From positions 1-64,000 of the forward strand of contig JANQGX010000058.1 of NCBI GenBank assembly GCA_028282885.1: a stretch of DNA of 64,000 nt, in the 5' to 3' direction. The DNA comes from SAR324 cluster bacterium (lineage in GTDB: Bacteria; SAR324; XYD2-FULL-50-16). The number at the start of each line of letters is the position of its first letter. Position 1 is the stretch's first letter. The position numbers were made by a program, and so were the translations under genes. Below are positions 27,480 to 36,753 of this stretch, piece by piece. The notes under the pieces are model-generated. The model saw nothing but the letters and a program-made list of their open reading frames with translations. It ran no database searches and was not told where the DNA came from.

Positions 27480-29210
27480 ATGAATGTTTATAAGGGAATA
27501 GGGGTCTCGGACGGGGTTGCATTTGGGAAGGTACTGAAAATCAATTCCGCCTACGTCAATTATCCGCGTATTCAATTCGATTCTGCCAAGCAAATTCCGA
27601 CAGAGATATCCCGGATCAAGGAGGCAAGGATATCCATCGAAGAACAACTGGACAGCATTATGGAGAAATCCGTAGAAATCCTCCCGGAGGAGATGAAATC
27701 GGTTTTTTCCAGTTACAAAATGTTCATCAATGACAAGAACTTCATTCCCGCCATAGAAAACAAAGTCAGAGAGCTGCAAATCAATGCCGAATGGGCCTTG
27801 ATTATTGTCATTGCAGATCTGGAAAAGAAATTTAAAGCGATACAGGATCCATACATCAGTGCCAGATTTGATGATATCAGGCAGCTTGGTGAACGGATTA
27901 TGAGTCACCTGCTACATAAACCTCATCTGGACCTGAGCCAGCTAAAAGAGCCCGTTATCATCGTCTGCCACGACATCTCCCCTGCAGACTCCTTTCATCT
28001 TGCCAAAGCAAAATTACTGGGGATTGTCACCGAGCTTGGTGGAACCACATCACACTCTTCCATTCTGGCCCGTGCAATGAATATTCCGGCCGTCGTTGGC
28101 GTTCAGAACATCACCATGCGAATTCTGGATGATCAGACCATGATCCTGGATGGAAATCTCGGAGAGGTTATCGAAGAACCCTCGCAGGATATTATTAAGA
28201 ACAAGCTCGATAAAAAAGAGCGGTTTCGTCTCTATAAAAGTGAGCTACAGAAACTGGCTGACCATGAGTGCGCCCTTTCTGACGGTCACAAAGTTGATAT
28301 TGCAGCAAATCTGGATTTTATCTCAGAGCTGGAGATTATCAATGAGCTGAAAATCGATTCCATCGGACTGATTCGCACCGAGTTTCTGTTTCTGATTGAA
28401 GAGTCTTTTCCGGATGAGCAGGAGCAATACGATCTCTATAAAAACATCCTGTCGCAGACTAACTATAAGCCCATTACTATTAGGACGTGGGATGTCGGAG
28501 GTGACAAACCGGCTTATGGATTTCCGGAACTAATTGAAGAGACGAATCCTGCCCTGGGGATGAGGGCGATTCGAGTTTGTCTGAAATACCAGGATATCTT
28601 CAGAACCCAGATCAGGGCTATTTTAAAAGCGTCGGAACTGGGGCAGATAAAGATCATGATCCCTATGATCACGAGAATTGACGAGGTTATTAAAACCAAA
28701 AACATAGTTGAAGATGAGAAAAAGAATCTTGGCATTGAAGGAGATAATGTTCAAATCGGCTGTATGATTGAAACGCCGGCGTCCGCTTTTATTATAGAGG
28801 ATTTCCTGGATCTAATCGATTTCATCAGTATCGGCTCCAATGACCTGATTCAGTATGCTTTGGCAGTTGACCGGATGAATGATCACGTGGCGGATCTTTT
28901 TGCTCCGTTTCATCCCGCGATTCTCAAAATGCTGGAAAAGATTGTTACCAGCGCCAACCGTATGAAGAAATATGTCTCAATCTGTGGAGAACTGGCTGCT
29001 GATCCCATACTACAAATGTTCCTGTTGGGAATAGGTGACATCACCTTTTCGATGAGTCCCAATCACGTTCTACCAACAAAAAGCATCTTGAGAAAAGTGG
29101 ATCGGGCAACATGCAAAAAAATTGCATTTCAGTTTATGAATAAACACTCCTACGAGGAAAACAATCAATATCTGCAAAACCTCCGGGAGCAATACATGGA
29201 TTCTTACTAA
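27480..29210 (+). CDS. ptsI: Phosphoenolpyruvate-protein phosphotransferase (Enzyme I)
   Basis: Enzyme I takes phosphate from PEP on a histidine and passes it to HPr. The 576-residue protein has the canonical layout: N-terminal KGIGVSDGVAFGKV, phospho-His region GGTTSHSSILARAMNIPAVVG (His near residue 190), PEP-binding IRTEFLF and DVGGDKPAYGFP, LGMRAIRVCL, and the C-terminal GCMIETPASAF, SIGSNDLIQYALAVDR and SICGELAADP with the catalytic Cys. No HPr or sugar permease is nearby, so it may serve a regulatory (nitrogen-type) or incomplete PTS. It is second of four tightly spaced genes, ilvD-ptsI-unknown-maf. Confidence 0.95.
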   Translation: MNVYKGIGVSDGVAFGKVLKINSAYVNYPRIQFDSAKQIPTEISRIKEARISIEEQLDSIMEKSVEILPEEMKSVFSSYKMFINDKNFIPAIENKVRELQINAEWALIIVIADLEKKFKAIQDPYISARFDDIRQLGERIMSHLLHKPHLDLSQLKEPVIIVCHDISPADSFHLAKAKLLGIVTELGGTTSHSSILARAMNIPAVVGVQNITMRILDDQTMILDGNLGEVIEEPSQDIIKNKLDKKERFRLYKSELQKLADHECALSDGHKVDIAANLDFISELEIINELKIDSIGLIRTEFLFLIEESFPDEQEQYDLYKNILSQTNYKPITIRTWDVGGDKPAYGFPELIEETNPALGMRAIRVCLKYQDIFRTQIRAILKASELGQIKIMIPMITRIDEVIKTKNIVEDEKKNLGIEGDNVQIGCMIETPASAFIIEDFLDLIDFISIGSNDLIQYALAVDRMNDHVADLFAPFHPAILKMLEKIVTSANRMKKYVSICGELAADPILQMFLLGIGDITFSMSPNHVLPTKSILRKVDRATCKKIAFQFMNKHSYEENNQYLQNLREQYMDSY

Positions 29211-29221
29211 ATCGACCAATA

Positions 29222-29554
29222 ATGAAGCTTATTGCCGGCTGTTTTGCGAAGGGCTTTCGATTGCTGCTATTGTTGATAATCATTGTGACGACAGGCAATA
29301 GTAACGCCTTAGCTGTTAAATTCTTGAAAAAAAGCAAGGACGGGGCGATGTTGTTCAAATGTGAAAAATCCTGCGGCAAAGTGAAGATCATAAAAGCAGG
29401 TAAAAACCGCTACCGTGTCTATTCAATTCCCTTCAGCGGTGTACTCGAAGCCTCTTCTCCTACTGCAGCGGCGGAGGCCGCTTGCAAGGAATCGCGAACC
29501 CCTGTCAAAAGCCAGAATAGCCCTTCTCCCTCAAGGGATATACCTCAGTGCTGA
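29222..29554 (+). CDS. Small secreted hypothetical protein
   Basis: This is a 110-residue protein of unknown family. Residues ~10-30 form a hydrophobic signal segment (RLLLLLIIIVTTGNSNALA, likely cleaved after ALA), so it is exported. The mature part is basic, has two Cys in CEKSCGK that could form a disulphide, and ends in a Ser/Pro-rich stretch with a final Cys. It lies 11 bases after ptsI and 3 bases before maf, clearly within the operon. No function can be given. Confidence 0.65.
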   Translation: MKLIAGCFAKGFRLLLLLIIIVTTGNSNALAVKFLKKSKDGAMLFKCEKSCGKVKIIKAGKNRYRVYSIPFSGVLEASSPTAAAEAACKESRTPVKSQNSPSPSRDIPQC

Positions 29555-29557
29555 ACG

Positions 29558-30151
29558 ATGATTTCCATAAATTCCAAAAAGATTGTTCTAGCCTCCACGG
29601 CGGGTTGGCGAAGTGATTTGCTCAACCAGGTAGGTATCAGACACCGGACCGCTCCCCACAAGTACAATGAGCCAAAATACCGGGAAGGCTCCCTGGATCA
29701 GTTTATCGAGAATATAGCTCGCCAGAAAGCAAGATCTCTTGAAGACGAGTTCCCGGACTCTATCATTGTCGCCGCAGACCAGTTGGCATGCATAGAACAT
29801 ACTATTCTGTACAAACCCGGATCCAGGGAAGGAGCAGTTGAACAGTTGGAGATTTTAAATGGAAAGACCCACCTGCTGGTTTGTGCTGTTGCTGTTTTAT
29901 TCGAGGGCGATCTCATATCGAAAATCGAAACGGCGGAATTGAAAATGAGAAACCTGCAGCGGGTTGAAATTGAAACTTATGTTGACCGGGATGAACCATG
30001 GGATTGTGCCGGCGCCTATAAATATGAGTCTTTAGGCGCTTCCCTGTTTGAAAAGGTAAAGGTAAACGATCCATCGACAATCATCGGACTGCCGATTCAT
30101 TCTCTACTGTCGATTTTACGTGGCTTGGGATTCAGCAATTTGATCCGATAG
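29558..30151 (+). CDS. maf: Maf-family nucleotide pyrophosphatase
   Basis: Maf proteins hydrolyse canonical or modified nucleoside triphosphates in the cytosol. The 197-residue protein shows the family motifs: VLASTAGWRSDLLNQVG at the N-terminus (usually LAS.S.RR..LL), ARQKARSL, IVAADQLACIE with the catalytic Asp at about residue 73, LNGKTHLL and CAGAYKYESLG near 151-161. The usual Ser-Pro-Arg-Arg in the first motif is TAGWRSD here, a modest divergence. It is the last gene of the ilvD operon. YceF-type (7-methyl-GTP) specificity is possible. Confidence 0.9.
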   Translation: MISINSKKIVLASTAGWRSDLLNQVGIRHRTAPHKYNEPKYREGSLDQFIENIARQKARSLEDEFPDSIIVAADQLACIEHTILYKPGSREGAVEQLEILNGKTHLLVCAVAVLFEGDLISKIETAELKMRNLQRVEIETYVDRDEPWDCAGAYKYESLGASLFEKVKVNDPSTIIGLPIHSLLSILRGLGFSNLIR

Positions 30152-30196
30152 TTTTTATTATTCAATGAAGTACCTGTTGCTTTTTCCAGCAACTGG

Positions 30197-30826
30197 TCAG
30201 AAAGAGAGTTGAAACGAATCCGGTTCTTCATCTTCGGACGCTTCCGGTTTCCAATCCACTTCAACGGATGTTAGCCCTCTTATTTTGTCTTCGTAGATAA
30301 TCTGACTGTGTTCCCGTCCATATAAAAAGACATCCCGGGTCACCGCCACGTCCTGGCTGCAGTAATCGATAATCTTCTGCATCTTTACCCGGTCACCTTC
30401 CAGATACTCTTTGTACCATTGCAATGCGAGCAGACCATCGGCTGATTTGCCAACTTTCAGAGTTGGTCGGGCGATATCATCCAGCTTGATCCTGTGTCCC
30501 AAACGATTCTTTAGGTCGATTAAAAGATCAAGGTTATTCAGGTTTTTGAGGTTTTCGAGTTGTCGTTCCCGCTCGGGACCTTGTTCGAAATATCCGCTCA
30601 AGACAACATAATCAAAACCGATGTGATTATATCCGATTACCTTGGGGCCTGATTTCAGGTGGTTAATCAGATCCATCACCTCATCTTCAAGATAAACTTT
30701 GAAATCATTTTGGGTGGAATCCCATAAAACACCGACTGACATCTTCATGTCAGCAATATTGTTCCAACCGCCAACTTCCTGAGCGGATCTTTGCGTCTCT
30801 AAATCAAAAACCAGATATTCTTCCAT
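30197..30826 (-). CDS. DEDDy-type 3'-5' exonuclease-like protein
   Basis: This 209-residue protein has the RNase H-like exonuclease fold. Exo I is VFDLET (Asp7 and Glu9), Exo II is GYNHIGFDYVVL, and Exo III is YCSQDVAVTRDVF, where Tyr and Asp four residues apart mark the DEDDy subtype. All four acidic metal ligands are present, so it is probably active on nucleic acid. The C-terminal tail is acidic and ends SEDEEPDSFQLSF, resembling tails that dock on SSB partners or the sliding clamp. It is divergent from queG and converges on maf. A role in repair or RNA trimming is not resolved. Confidence 0.8.
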   Translation of the reverse strand: MEEYLVFDLETQRSAQEVGGWNNIADMKMSVGVLWDSTQNDFKVYLEDEVMDLINHLKSGPKVIGYNHIGFDYVVLSGYFEQGPERERQLENLKNLNNLDLLIDLKNRLGHRIKLDDIARPTLKVGKSADGLLALQWYKEYLEGDRVKMQKIIDYCSQDVAVTRDVFLYGREHSQIIYEDKIRGLTSVEVDWKPEASEDEEPDSFQLSF

Positions 30827-30933
30827 GACCTAACTCTTTTCGTTAGTTGAATAAAGATTACGTTTTGCCCCCTGGTGGGTTGCGTGGGCGTTCATTTGAT
30901 TCTAGCCTTCTTTACCGATTTTTGCTAACAACA

Positions 30934-30954
30934 TTTGATCAACCTTCGATCAAA
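30934..30954. promoter_or_regulatory. Seven-base inverted repeat between exonuclease and queG
   Basis: TTTGATC (30934-30940) and GATCAAA (30948-30954) form a perfect inverted repeat with a seven-base loop, 24 bases upstream of the queG start in the divergent promoter region. It could be an operator or a short leader hairpin. Confidence 0.4.
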
Positions 30955-30977
30955 GCCATTCCAATTTGATGATTGTC

Positions 30978-31913
30978 ATGAGCAATAAAGCGGTTGAGCT
31001 TAGTTTAGAGCTGTTATACAAAGAGGGCTTCGCCCTAGCCGGTATCCTGCATGGAAATGATTGTCATTTCGGTGATTGGTTGTCAAGCTGGCTTAGCAAA
31101 GGCTACCAGGCGGATATGCATTGGATGAAGCACCACAAAAGCATTCGTGAGAATCCCAGTCAAATCGAATCATATTGCAAATCTATCATTTCAGCGGCAA
31201 TATCTTATCATACACCGCCACCCCAAAACTGGGCAGAATCAAACCCGATCAGCAATTATGCCTGGGGGGATGACTATCATCTCGTCGTTAAAAAGAAACT
31301 GAACAGGGTTATAGATAAGCTTCGGGAAGAATATCCCAAATTGGAAGCCAGGGCATTTGTCGATACGGCACCACTTCCGGAAAAGCTACTGGCCATGCGT
31401 TGCGGTTTGGGCTGGATCGGTAAGAACGGCATGTTAATCAACAGGCGATACGGATCCTATCTCTTTTTGGGTGAAATTATTACAAACCTTGATCTGCCAT
31501 CCCGGATCGAAACAGCTAAAGATTATTGCGGTAGTTGTCGAAAGTGTATCGAAGCGTGTCCGACAAAAGCAATTGTCGCAGATGGTATTATCGATTCAAA
31601 TCGATGTATCAGCTATCTGACAATTGAAAAACGGGGTGATTTCACAGATTCGGAACAGAAGTTACTAAAACACCAGGTCTTTGGTTGTGATATCTGCCAG
31701 CAGGTCTGCCCCTGGAATAAAAAAGCAGTTGCCGGACAGAGTGAGTCGTTTAGATGTGCGGATAAATGGCAGAACTTAAAGATTGATGACTTTGCCAATC
31801 TTACCAGAGAGCAGTTCAACAAACTAAAAATCAAAAGTCCCTTAAAAAGAGCAAAATACGAAGGTATAGTTCGTAATGCCAAAGCTATTGTCAGCAAAGG
31901 GAAAAGCAAATGA
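30978..31913 (+). CDS. queG: Epoxyqueuosine reductase QueG
   Basis: QueG reduces epoxyqueuosine to queuosine in tRNA anticodons using cobalamin and two [4Fe-4S] clusters. The protein has about 311 residues from ATG 30978. It shows the cobalamin-proton-donor region RAFVDTAPLPEKLLA, GLGWIGKNGMLI, and two ferredoxin-type clusters: CGSCRKCIEACPTKAI and CDICQQVCPWN. An upstream in-frame ATG/TTG adds three or four residues and cannot be excluded. It is followed after 75 bases by ruvB. Confidence 0.96.
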   Translation: MSNKAVELSLELLYKEGFALAGILHGNDCHFGDWLSSWLSKGYQADMHWMKHHKSIRENPSQIESYCKSIISAAISYHTPPPQNWAESNPISNYAWGDDYHLVVKKKLNRVIDKLREEYPKLEARAFVDTAPLPEKLLAMRCGLGWIGKNGMLINRRYGSYLFLGEIITNLDLPSRIETAKDYCGSCRKCIEACPTKAIVADGIIDSNRCISYLTIEKRGDFTDSEQKLLKHQVFGCDICQQVCPWNKKAVAGQSESFRCADKWQNLKIDDFANLTREQFNKLKIKSPLKRAKYEGIVRNAKAIVSKGKSK

Positions 31914-31994
31914 CTAACGGTCTGTCATTGACTCAATATTGCGCATTGCTCATACTTAGCTGAAAAACAACCGAAACCCTTTTTACAGGTGATA

Positions 31995-33005
31995 ATGGAG
32001 CACGATCATAACCTTGTTTCCGGCGAATTCCAGCAGGAGGAGGACAGACAGGAGTACTCGCTTAGGCCGAGGAGATTCAATGAATATGTAGGGCAAAATG
32101 AGATGAAGGAGAATTTACAGGTCTTTATCGCCTCTGCCCTGAAACGGAAAGAATCGCTTGACCATGTTTTGTTATATGGCCCCCCGGGATTGGGGAAAAC
32201 CACCATGGCCAATATCATCGCTATTGAACTGGGTTGTTCTATCCGCTCTACATCAGGACCGGTGATTGAGAAACAGGGAGATCTGGCAGCAATTCTGACA
32301 TCGCTGGAACCCAATCAGGTGCTTTTCATCGATGAAGTCCATCGGATGAATCGTGTTATTGAAGAGGTTTTATACTCGGCAATGGAGGACTACACTCTTG
32401 ATATCATGATAGGTCAAGGTCCGAGTGCCAGAACAATTAAACTGGATCTGCCGAGATTCACCTTGATTGGGGCTACCACAAGAACAGGGCTACTCTCCAC
32501 ACCGTTGAGGGAGCGTTTCGGAATTCCCCTGCATTTTGAATACTACCAACCGGAAGAGCTGAAACAGATTGTTATTCGATCAGCCGGAATCCTGAATGTT
32601 CAGATATTTGATGACGCCGCTTTAGAGCTGGGGAAACGTTCCAGAGGCACACCAAGAATTGTAAACCGATTGTTAAAAAGATCGAGGGATTTCGCTGACC
32701 TCAGAACCGGTGGGGTCATCACGCTTGAAATTGTAGAAGAGACGCTAAACAGGCTGGGGATAGATTCATTGGGCCTGGATAAACTGGATCGCACCATCCT
32801 TGCCCAAATCATAGAGATTCACAAAGGAGGACCGGTGGGCGTCGGTACGATTGCTGCCAGTGTTGCAGAGGAAACTGATACCATTGAAGAGGTTGTCGAG
32901 CCATTTTTGTTGAAAAGTGGTATGCTGAGAAGAACACCTAGGGGCAGGGTTGTTACACACAAGGCATACCAGGCTTTGGATTTGCCCGTACCGGACGAGA
33001 CATAG
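31995..33005 (+). CDS. ruvB: Holliday junction branch-migration ATPase RuvB
   Basis: RuvB is the hexameric motor that drives branch migration with RuvA. The protein has 336 residues from ATG 31995 (AGG at 31987-31989 precedes it); GTG 31989 is an alternative. Motifs: [12 protein letters not shown], Walker [15 protein letters not shown], Walker [10 protein letters not shown], sensor-1 [18 protein letters not shown] and the winged-helix end RTPRGRVVT. ruvA and ruvC are not in the window. miaB follows by 12 bases. Confidence 0.97.
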   Translation: MEHDHNLVSGEFQQEEDRQEYSLRPRRFNEYVGQNEMKENLQVFIASALKRKESLDHVLLYGPPGLGKTTMANIIAIELGCSIRSTSGPVIEKQGDLAAILTSLEPNQVLFIDEVHRMNRVIEEVLYSAMEDYTLDIMIGQGPSARTIKLDLPRFTLIGATTRTGLLSTPLRERFGIPLHFEYYQPEELKQIVIRSAGILNVQIFDDAALELGKRSRGTPRIVNRLLKRSRDFADLRTGGVITLEIVEETLNRLGIDSLGLDKLDRTILAQIIEIHKGGPVGVGTIAASVAEETDTIEEVVEPFLLKSGMLRRTPRGRVVTHKAYQALDLPVPDET

Positions 33006-33017
33006 GCATCGGAAAAA

Positions 33018-34337
33018 ATGGAAAAGGCGCATATTCACACATTCGGTTGCCAAATGAACGAACATGACAGTCAACGCATGGCTATCGTTTTGAAAAGGGA
33101 AGGATATGCCTTTACCGATAACCCGAAAGAAGCGGATCTGATTCTGATCAACACCTGCTCCGTCCGGGAGAACCCGGAAAATAAGGTTTATAGTCTGCTT
33201 GGCAGATTGAGCAGAATTAAACGTCGAAACCCGGATCTAATAATCGGTGTTGCGGGATGCGTTGCCCAGCAAGAGGGTGAGAACATCTTGAAAAGGGTGA
33301 AAGAGGTGGATCTGGTATTCGGAACCGATAATATTTTTAATCTTCCAAGCGCCCTGATCGAGGTAAAAAACGGAAACAGGGTTCTTTTGACGGACTGGAT
33401 GCCAAGGGAGAAGAACATACAGAATTTTATACCCGATGAAGAGCTCAAATCAGGGACTGTGGAAGGATGCAAGGCCTATATAGCAATAACCAAAGGATGC
33501 AACAACCACTGTACCTTTTGTATCGTACCTAAAACAAGGGGAACCCTGGTTAGCAGACAGAAGGAGAACATACTGCAGGAGGCCCATGATCTTATCAGCA
33601 AAGGGGCCAAGGAGATCCAGATATTGGGTCAGAACGTGAACTCATATCAGGCTGGCAAAAGTGATTTTTTTGATCTGCTAAAATCACTAGCTGATTTGGA
33701 AGGACTGCAAAGGCTCAGATTTACTTCCCCTCATCCCAACGACTGGAATAATCAGTTGAGCGATTTAATGGCTGATCATCCCATTATCTGCAATCATATC
33801 CATTTGCCGTTTCAAGCAGGTTCCGATCGTATTTTAGAGTTAATGCGAAGAGGTCACACTGCCGCTGAATACTTGGACAAAATCGACTATTTAAAGAAAA
33901 GAATTTTTGACATTTCAATTACAACAGACGTCATTGTCGGTTTTCCGGGAGAGTCGGAAGAAGAGTTTGAAGAGACGCTTGAAGTAATTAAAAAAGCCAG
34001 TTTTACCCAGATCTATGCCTTTGTCTATTCTTCCCGTCCGGGAACCAAAGCCGAAGCTCTGGAAGACACGGTTACCAAAGAGGTCAAGGATGAGCGACTT
34101 CAAAGGCTGCTGGCAGTTCAGGAACCCATTCAGTCCGAGCTGTTGGATTCCATGATTGGCAAAACAGTAGAAGTGTTGATTGACAGCGCCCATCCCCGTG
34201 AGAGAAGAGTGATGAATGGACGAACCGGCGGGAATCTTCCGGTTTCAGTTGAGGATTTTACTCTGAATATCGGGGATCTTTGCAATGTCACCATTACCGA
34301 CAGGAAAAAACACTCTTTGGTAGGAGTGAGCCAATAG
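33018..34337 (+). CDS. miaB: tRNA-2-methylthio-N6-dimethylallyladenosine synthase MiaB
   Basis: MiaB adds a methylthio group to i6A37 of tRNA by radical SAM chemistry. The 439-residue protein has the N-terminal UPF0004 domain with cluster cysteines (TFGCQMNEHDS, INTCSVRENPENKVY, VAGCVAQQEG), the radical SAM CxxxCxxC motif KGCNNHCTFCIVPKTRG (about 156-172), and a C-terminal TRAM domain (GKTVEVLIDSAH ... RTGGNLPV). The usual YxxxREW-type sequences are in family range. It lies 12 bases after ruvB, and it ends 8 bases from the convergent yjbQ stop. Confidence 0.96.
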   Translation: MEKAHIHTFGCQMNEHDSQRMAIVLKREGYAFTDNPKEADLILINTCSVRENPENKVYSLLGRLSRIKRRNPDLIIGVAGCVAQQEGENILKRVKEVDLVFGTDNIFNLPSALIEVKNGNRVLLTDWMPREKNIQNFIPDEELKSGTVEGCKAYIAITKGCNNHCTFCIVPKTRGTLVSRQKENILQEAHDLISKGAKEIQILGQNVNSYQAGKSDFFDLLKSLADLEGLQRLRFTSPHPNDWNNQLSDLMADHPIICNHIHLPFQAGSDRILELMRRGHTAAEYLDKIDYLKKRIFDISITTDVIVGFPGESEEEFEETLEVIKKASFTQIYAFVYSSRPGTKAEALEDTVTKEVKDERLQRLLAVQEPIQSELLDSMIGKTVEVLIDSAHPRERRVMNGRTGGNLPVSVEDFTLNIGDLCNVTITDRKKHSLVGVSQ

Positions 34338-34345
34338 ATCGAAGA

Positions 34346-34765
34346 CTATTCTCCGATTATCTTCACCAGAACCCTTTTACTCCTTCGACCATTGAACTCG
34401 CCGTAAAATATTTGCTCCCAGGTACCGAAATCCAACCTCCCTTCAGTCACGGCGATAACCACTTCTCTTCCCATAACCTGTCTTTTCAGATGTGCATCTC
34501 CGTTATCTTCCCCTGTATCATTATGCCGGTACTGGTCAATCGGAGCATGAGGAGCGAGTTTCTCCAGCCATCGTTTATAATCACTATGGAGTCCTGATTC
34601 ATGGTCGTTGATAAAGACCGAAGCGGTAATATGCATGGCATTGACCAGAACCAACCCCTCCCTGATCCCACTTTCCCTGATGCACGTATCGACTTCAGAG
34701 GTGATATTAACAAAATCCATTCGCTCCGGAATGTTAAACCAAAGTTCTTTTCTGTAGCTTTTCAT
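34346..34765 (-). CDS. yjbQ: YjbQ/UPF0047 family protein
   Basis: YjbQ-like proteins form trimers with a metal site and show weak secondary thiamin-phosphate synthase activity; the true role is unclear. The 139-residue protein shows the family's sequence: [38 protein letters not shown], the His-bearing [21 protein letters not shown], and [18 protein letters not shown]. Length is typical. It starts 5 bases after the upstream 422-residue gene, so the two share an operon. Confidence 0.93.
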   Translation of the reverse strand: MKSYRKELWFNIPERMDFVNITSEVDTCIRESGIREGLVLVNAMHITASVFINDHESGLHSDYKRWLEKLAPHAPIDQYRHNDTGEDNGDAHLKRQVMGREVVIAVTEGRLDFGTWEQIFYGEFNGRRSKRVLVKIIGE

Positions 34766-34770
34766 CTTAA

Positions 34771-36039
34771 TTACGCTTTACGAATCAGTGGAATACGAAT
34801 TGCGGAAATGGTTTTAACAAAGCCTGAACGGGTGACATCTCTCTCTTTCATCTCTTTTATCGCCTGCAAATCCAGATAATCATCAATCTTGGAAAAGGCG
34901 GCCTGACAATGCTTTAATGCCTGCTCACGTAACACCCCCCTTTTGACGTGGTTTGACATGGAATTGGAGGTCTCCGCCAACAGCCGTGCCAGGAAGATAT
35001 GCGTCTTAATATCAATTGGATCCAGTTTCAATATTTCCTGGAGTTCCCCAATGATCTGGGATTTTGGAGCATCTTTTTTCAGCATGACCGTCAGCTTTCG
35101 CTTTCTGTACCGGGCTTCCAATCGATAGATATGTTTCATCAGGCTGGTTTTGAACTCTTTTTTGATGGAGTATTTGGTTTTGCCATGCTGCAGTTGGAGA
35201 TCGGTCGGCTCAAAATCCGGTAGACTGAAATCAAAGTCGCCTTTGGCCAGATTACTCACATAAGTCTCGGTCGGGTAACGGGCTTCCCTTGACGCCAGCA
35301 GCTTCGCCAGATATTTGATGTATGATTTCTTCACCAGCAGTTCATCAGCATATTGCTGATATACCTCATAGATATATCCCATCCCGGACGCTATTACTTC
35401 CCCGTTGTCGAGAAAAAACTTTTTGTTTTCCAGAAAGGTCTCTTTGGCCAGTTTCACTTCAAATAGAGAGATATCTGAGTTGGACTTCTTGTAACTCTCC
35501 ACCATTTTCTGTGAATTGATCAGGGAACGATGAATTCTTGAGAGATTGTCATATGCCTTTTCTGCCGCTTTGCAGGTTTCCCTGAATTTTTTATCAACGC
35601 TTTCATCAAAAGCGTCGGGTAAATTGAACTGGCTTTTGGCAGCGGGTTTGGCCTTGGGTTTGGATTCAACAGCTATGATCTCTTTGATGAGTTGGCTGTT
35701 TTCAAATACGGGTGGATTGACTGTATTGACTGCCTGGAGAAAAAGATCCATAGAATCATACCCAAAAAAATACTTGTCCTTGAGCATACAGGCAATGATC
35801 GGAGTAAGCAGTTCTTTGGACAGTTTTACCGAATCATCATTCATCCCGGCGTTTCTGGCTTCAATGATTTCCTGAATAAGGTAGTGGAATCCGTCCAGCA
35901 AGGCATGCAGTTCCTGGGGATATTGCTTCCGGTACTCGGCCAGTTTTTGTTGACGGTCAGAATGAGAGAGAGGGAACAGGAGGGCGATGAGTTCACGACC
36001 CTTTTCGGTTGGTTGGAATGACTTTAATGGTTCGAACAT
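34771..36039 (-). CDS. Hypothetical helical protein, 422 aa, in operon with yjbQ
   Basis: No family is recognised. The protein is soluble and helix-rich with no signal peptide. A low-complexity Lys/Ala/Pro segment (PKAKPAAKS) near residues 132-140 separates an N-terminal ~130-residue part from a longer C-terminal part. The last ~110 residues have TPR-like character ([30 protein letters not shown]), suggesting a protein-binding scaffold. It is the only upstream gene in the operon with yjbQ. It resembles in size and style the unknown proteins at 44811 and 23616, but no sequence identity was established by eye. Confidence 0.7.
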   Translation of the reverse strand: MFEPLKSFQPTEKGRELIALLFPLSHSDRQQKLAEYRKQYPQELHALLDGFHYLIQEIIEARNAGMNDDSVKLSKELLTPIIACMLKDKYFFGYDSMDLFLQAVNTVNPPVFENSQLIKEIIAVESKPKAKPAAKSQFNLPDAFDESVDKKFRETCKAAEKAYDNLSRIHRSLINSQKMVESYKKSNSDISLFEVKLAKETFLENKKFFLDNGEVIASGMGYIYEVYQQYADELLVKKSYIKYLAKLLASREARYPTETYVSNLAKGDFDFSLPDFEPTDLQLQHGKTKYSIKKEFKTSLMKHIYRLEARYRKRKLTVMLKKDAPKSQIIGELQEILKLDPIDIKTHIFLARLLAETSNSMSNHVKRGVLREQALKHCQAAFSKIDDYLDLQAIKEMKERDVTRSGFVKTISAIRIPLIRKA

Positions 36040-36240
36040 TTGTCCAGTTGGTTTATATTTCCGATCTCACATCAGCATTGTGGCAATGGAATTATTAGCA
36101 ACCCAAACCTGAGTCAGGCAACGGTCAGAATATATTTCTTTTAATTCTGCAAAGATACCATGATGTACATGATAGATACAACTGGAATTTATTGGTGTTT
36201 GGCGCTAGTATCTACAGCAGACATAAAGAAAATCAAATAG

Positions 36241-36753
36241 GTGAATTGGGATATGGACGAGATTACAGATAGCAAACTTCAATCGGTTAACAGCTTGGCT
36301 TCCATCGTTCGAAAGCTTAAAAACGACGGAAAAAAAGTGGTTTTCACCAACGGTTGTTTTGACTTGATCCATACCGGACATACCAGATACCTGCGTGAAG
36401 CAAGGGAAGCCGGTGACTATCTGATTGTTGCTGTCAACAGTGACAGCTCGGTAACCAGACTCAAAGGCGACAGCAGACCTATTATCCCTTTGAACGAGCG
36501 AATGGAGATACTGGCAGGCTTCTATTTCGTTGACTTTGTAATATCGTTCGAGGAGCTTAACCCATATAATATCATTGATAAAATCAAACCTAATATGCTG
36601 ATTAAAGGAGGTGACTGGCCTCTTGATAAAATCATCGGTAAGGATCTGGTGGAGCAGGAAGGGGGCAAGGTCTTCACGATTCCGGAGATAAAGGGGCAAT
36701 CGACTTCGGGTATAGTTAATAAAATCATCTCACTTAACAACCAGACAGTTTAG
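36241..36753 (+). CDS. rfaE2: D-glycero-beta-D-manno-heptose 1-phosphate adenylyltransferase domain protein
   Basis: This enzyme makes ADP-heptose from heptose 1-phosphate for the lipopolysaccharide inner core. The 170-residue protein is the separate cytidylyltransferase-fold half of HldE (RfaE domain II). It shows VVFTNGCFDLIHTGHTRYL (HTGH nucleotide-binding motif), AREAGDYLIVAVNSD, RMEILAGFYFVDFV and IKGGDW. The start GTG 36241 is used; ATG 36253 is a shorter alternative, and neither has a strong ribosome site. rodA starts immediately after its stop. Confidence 0.93.
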   Translation: MNWDMDEITDSKLQSVNSLASIVRKLKNDGKKVVFTNGCFDLIHTGHTRYLREAREAGDYLIVAVNSDSSVTRLKGDSRPIIPLNERMEILAGFYFVDFVISFEELNPYNIIDKIKPNMLIKGGDWPLDKIIGKDLVEQEGGKVFTIPEIKGQSTSGIVNKIISLNNQTV

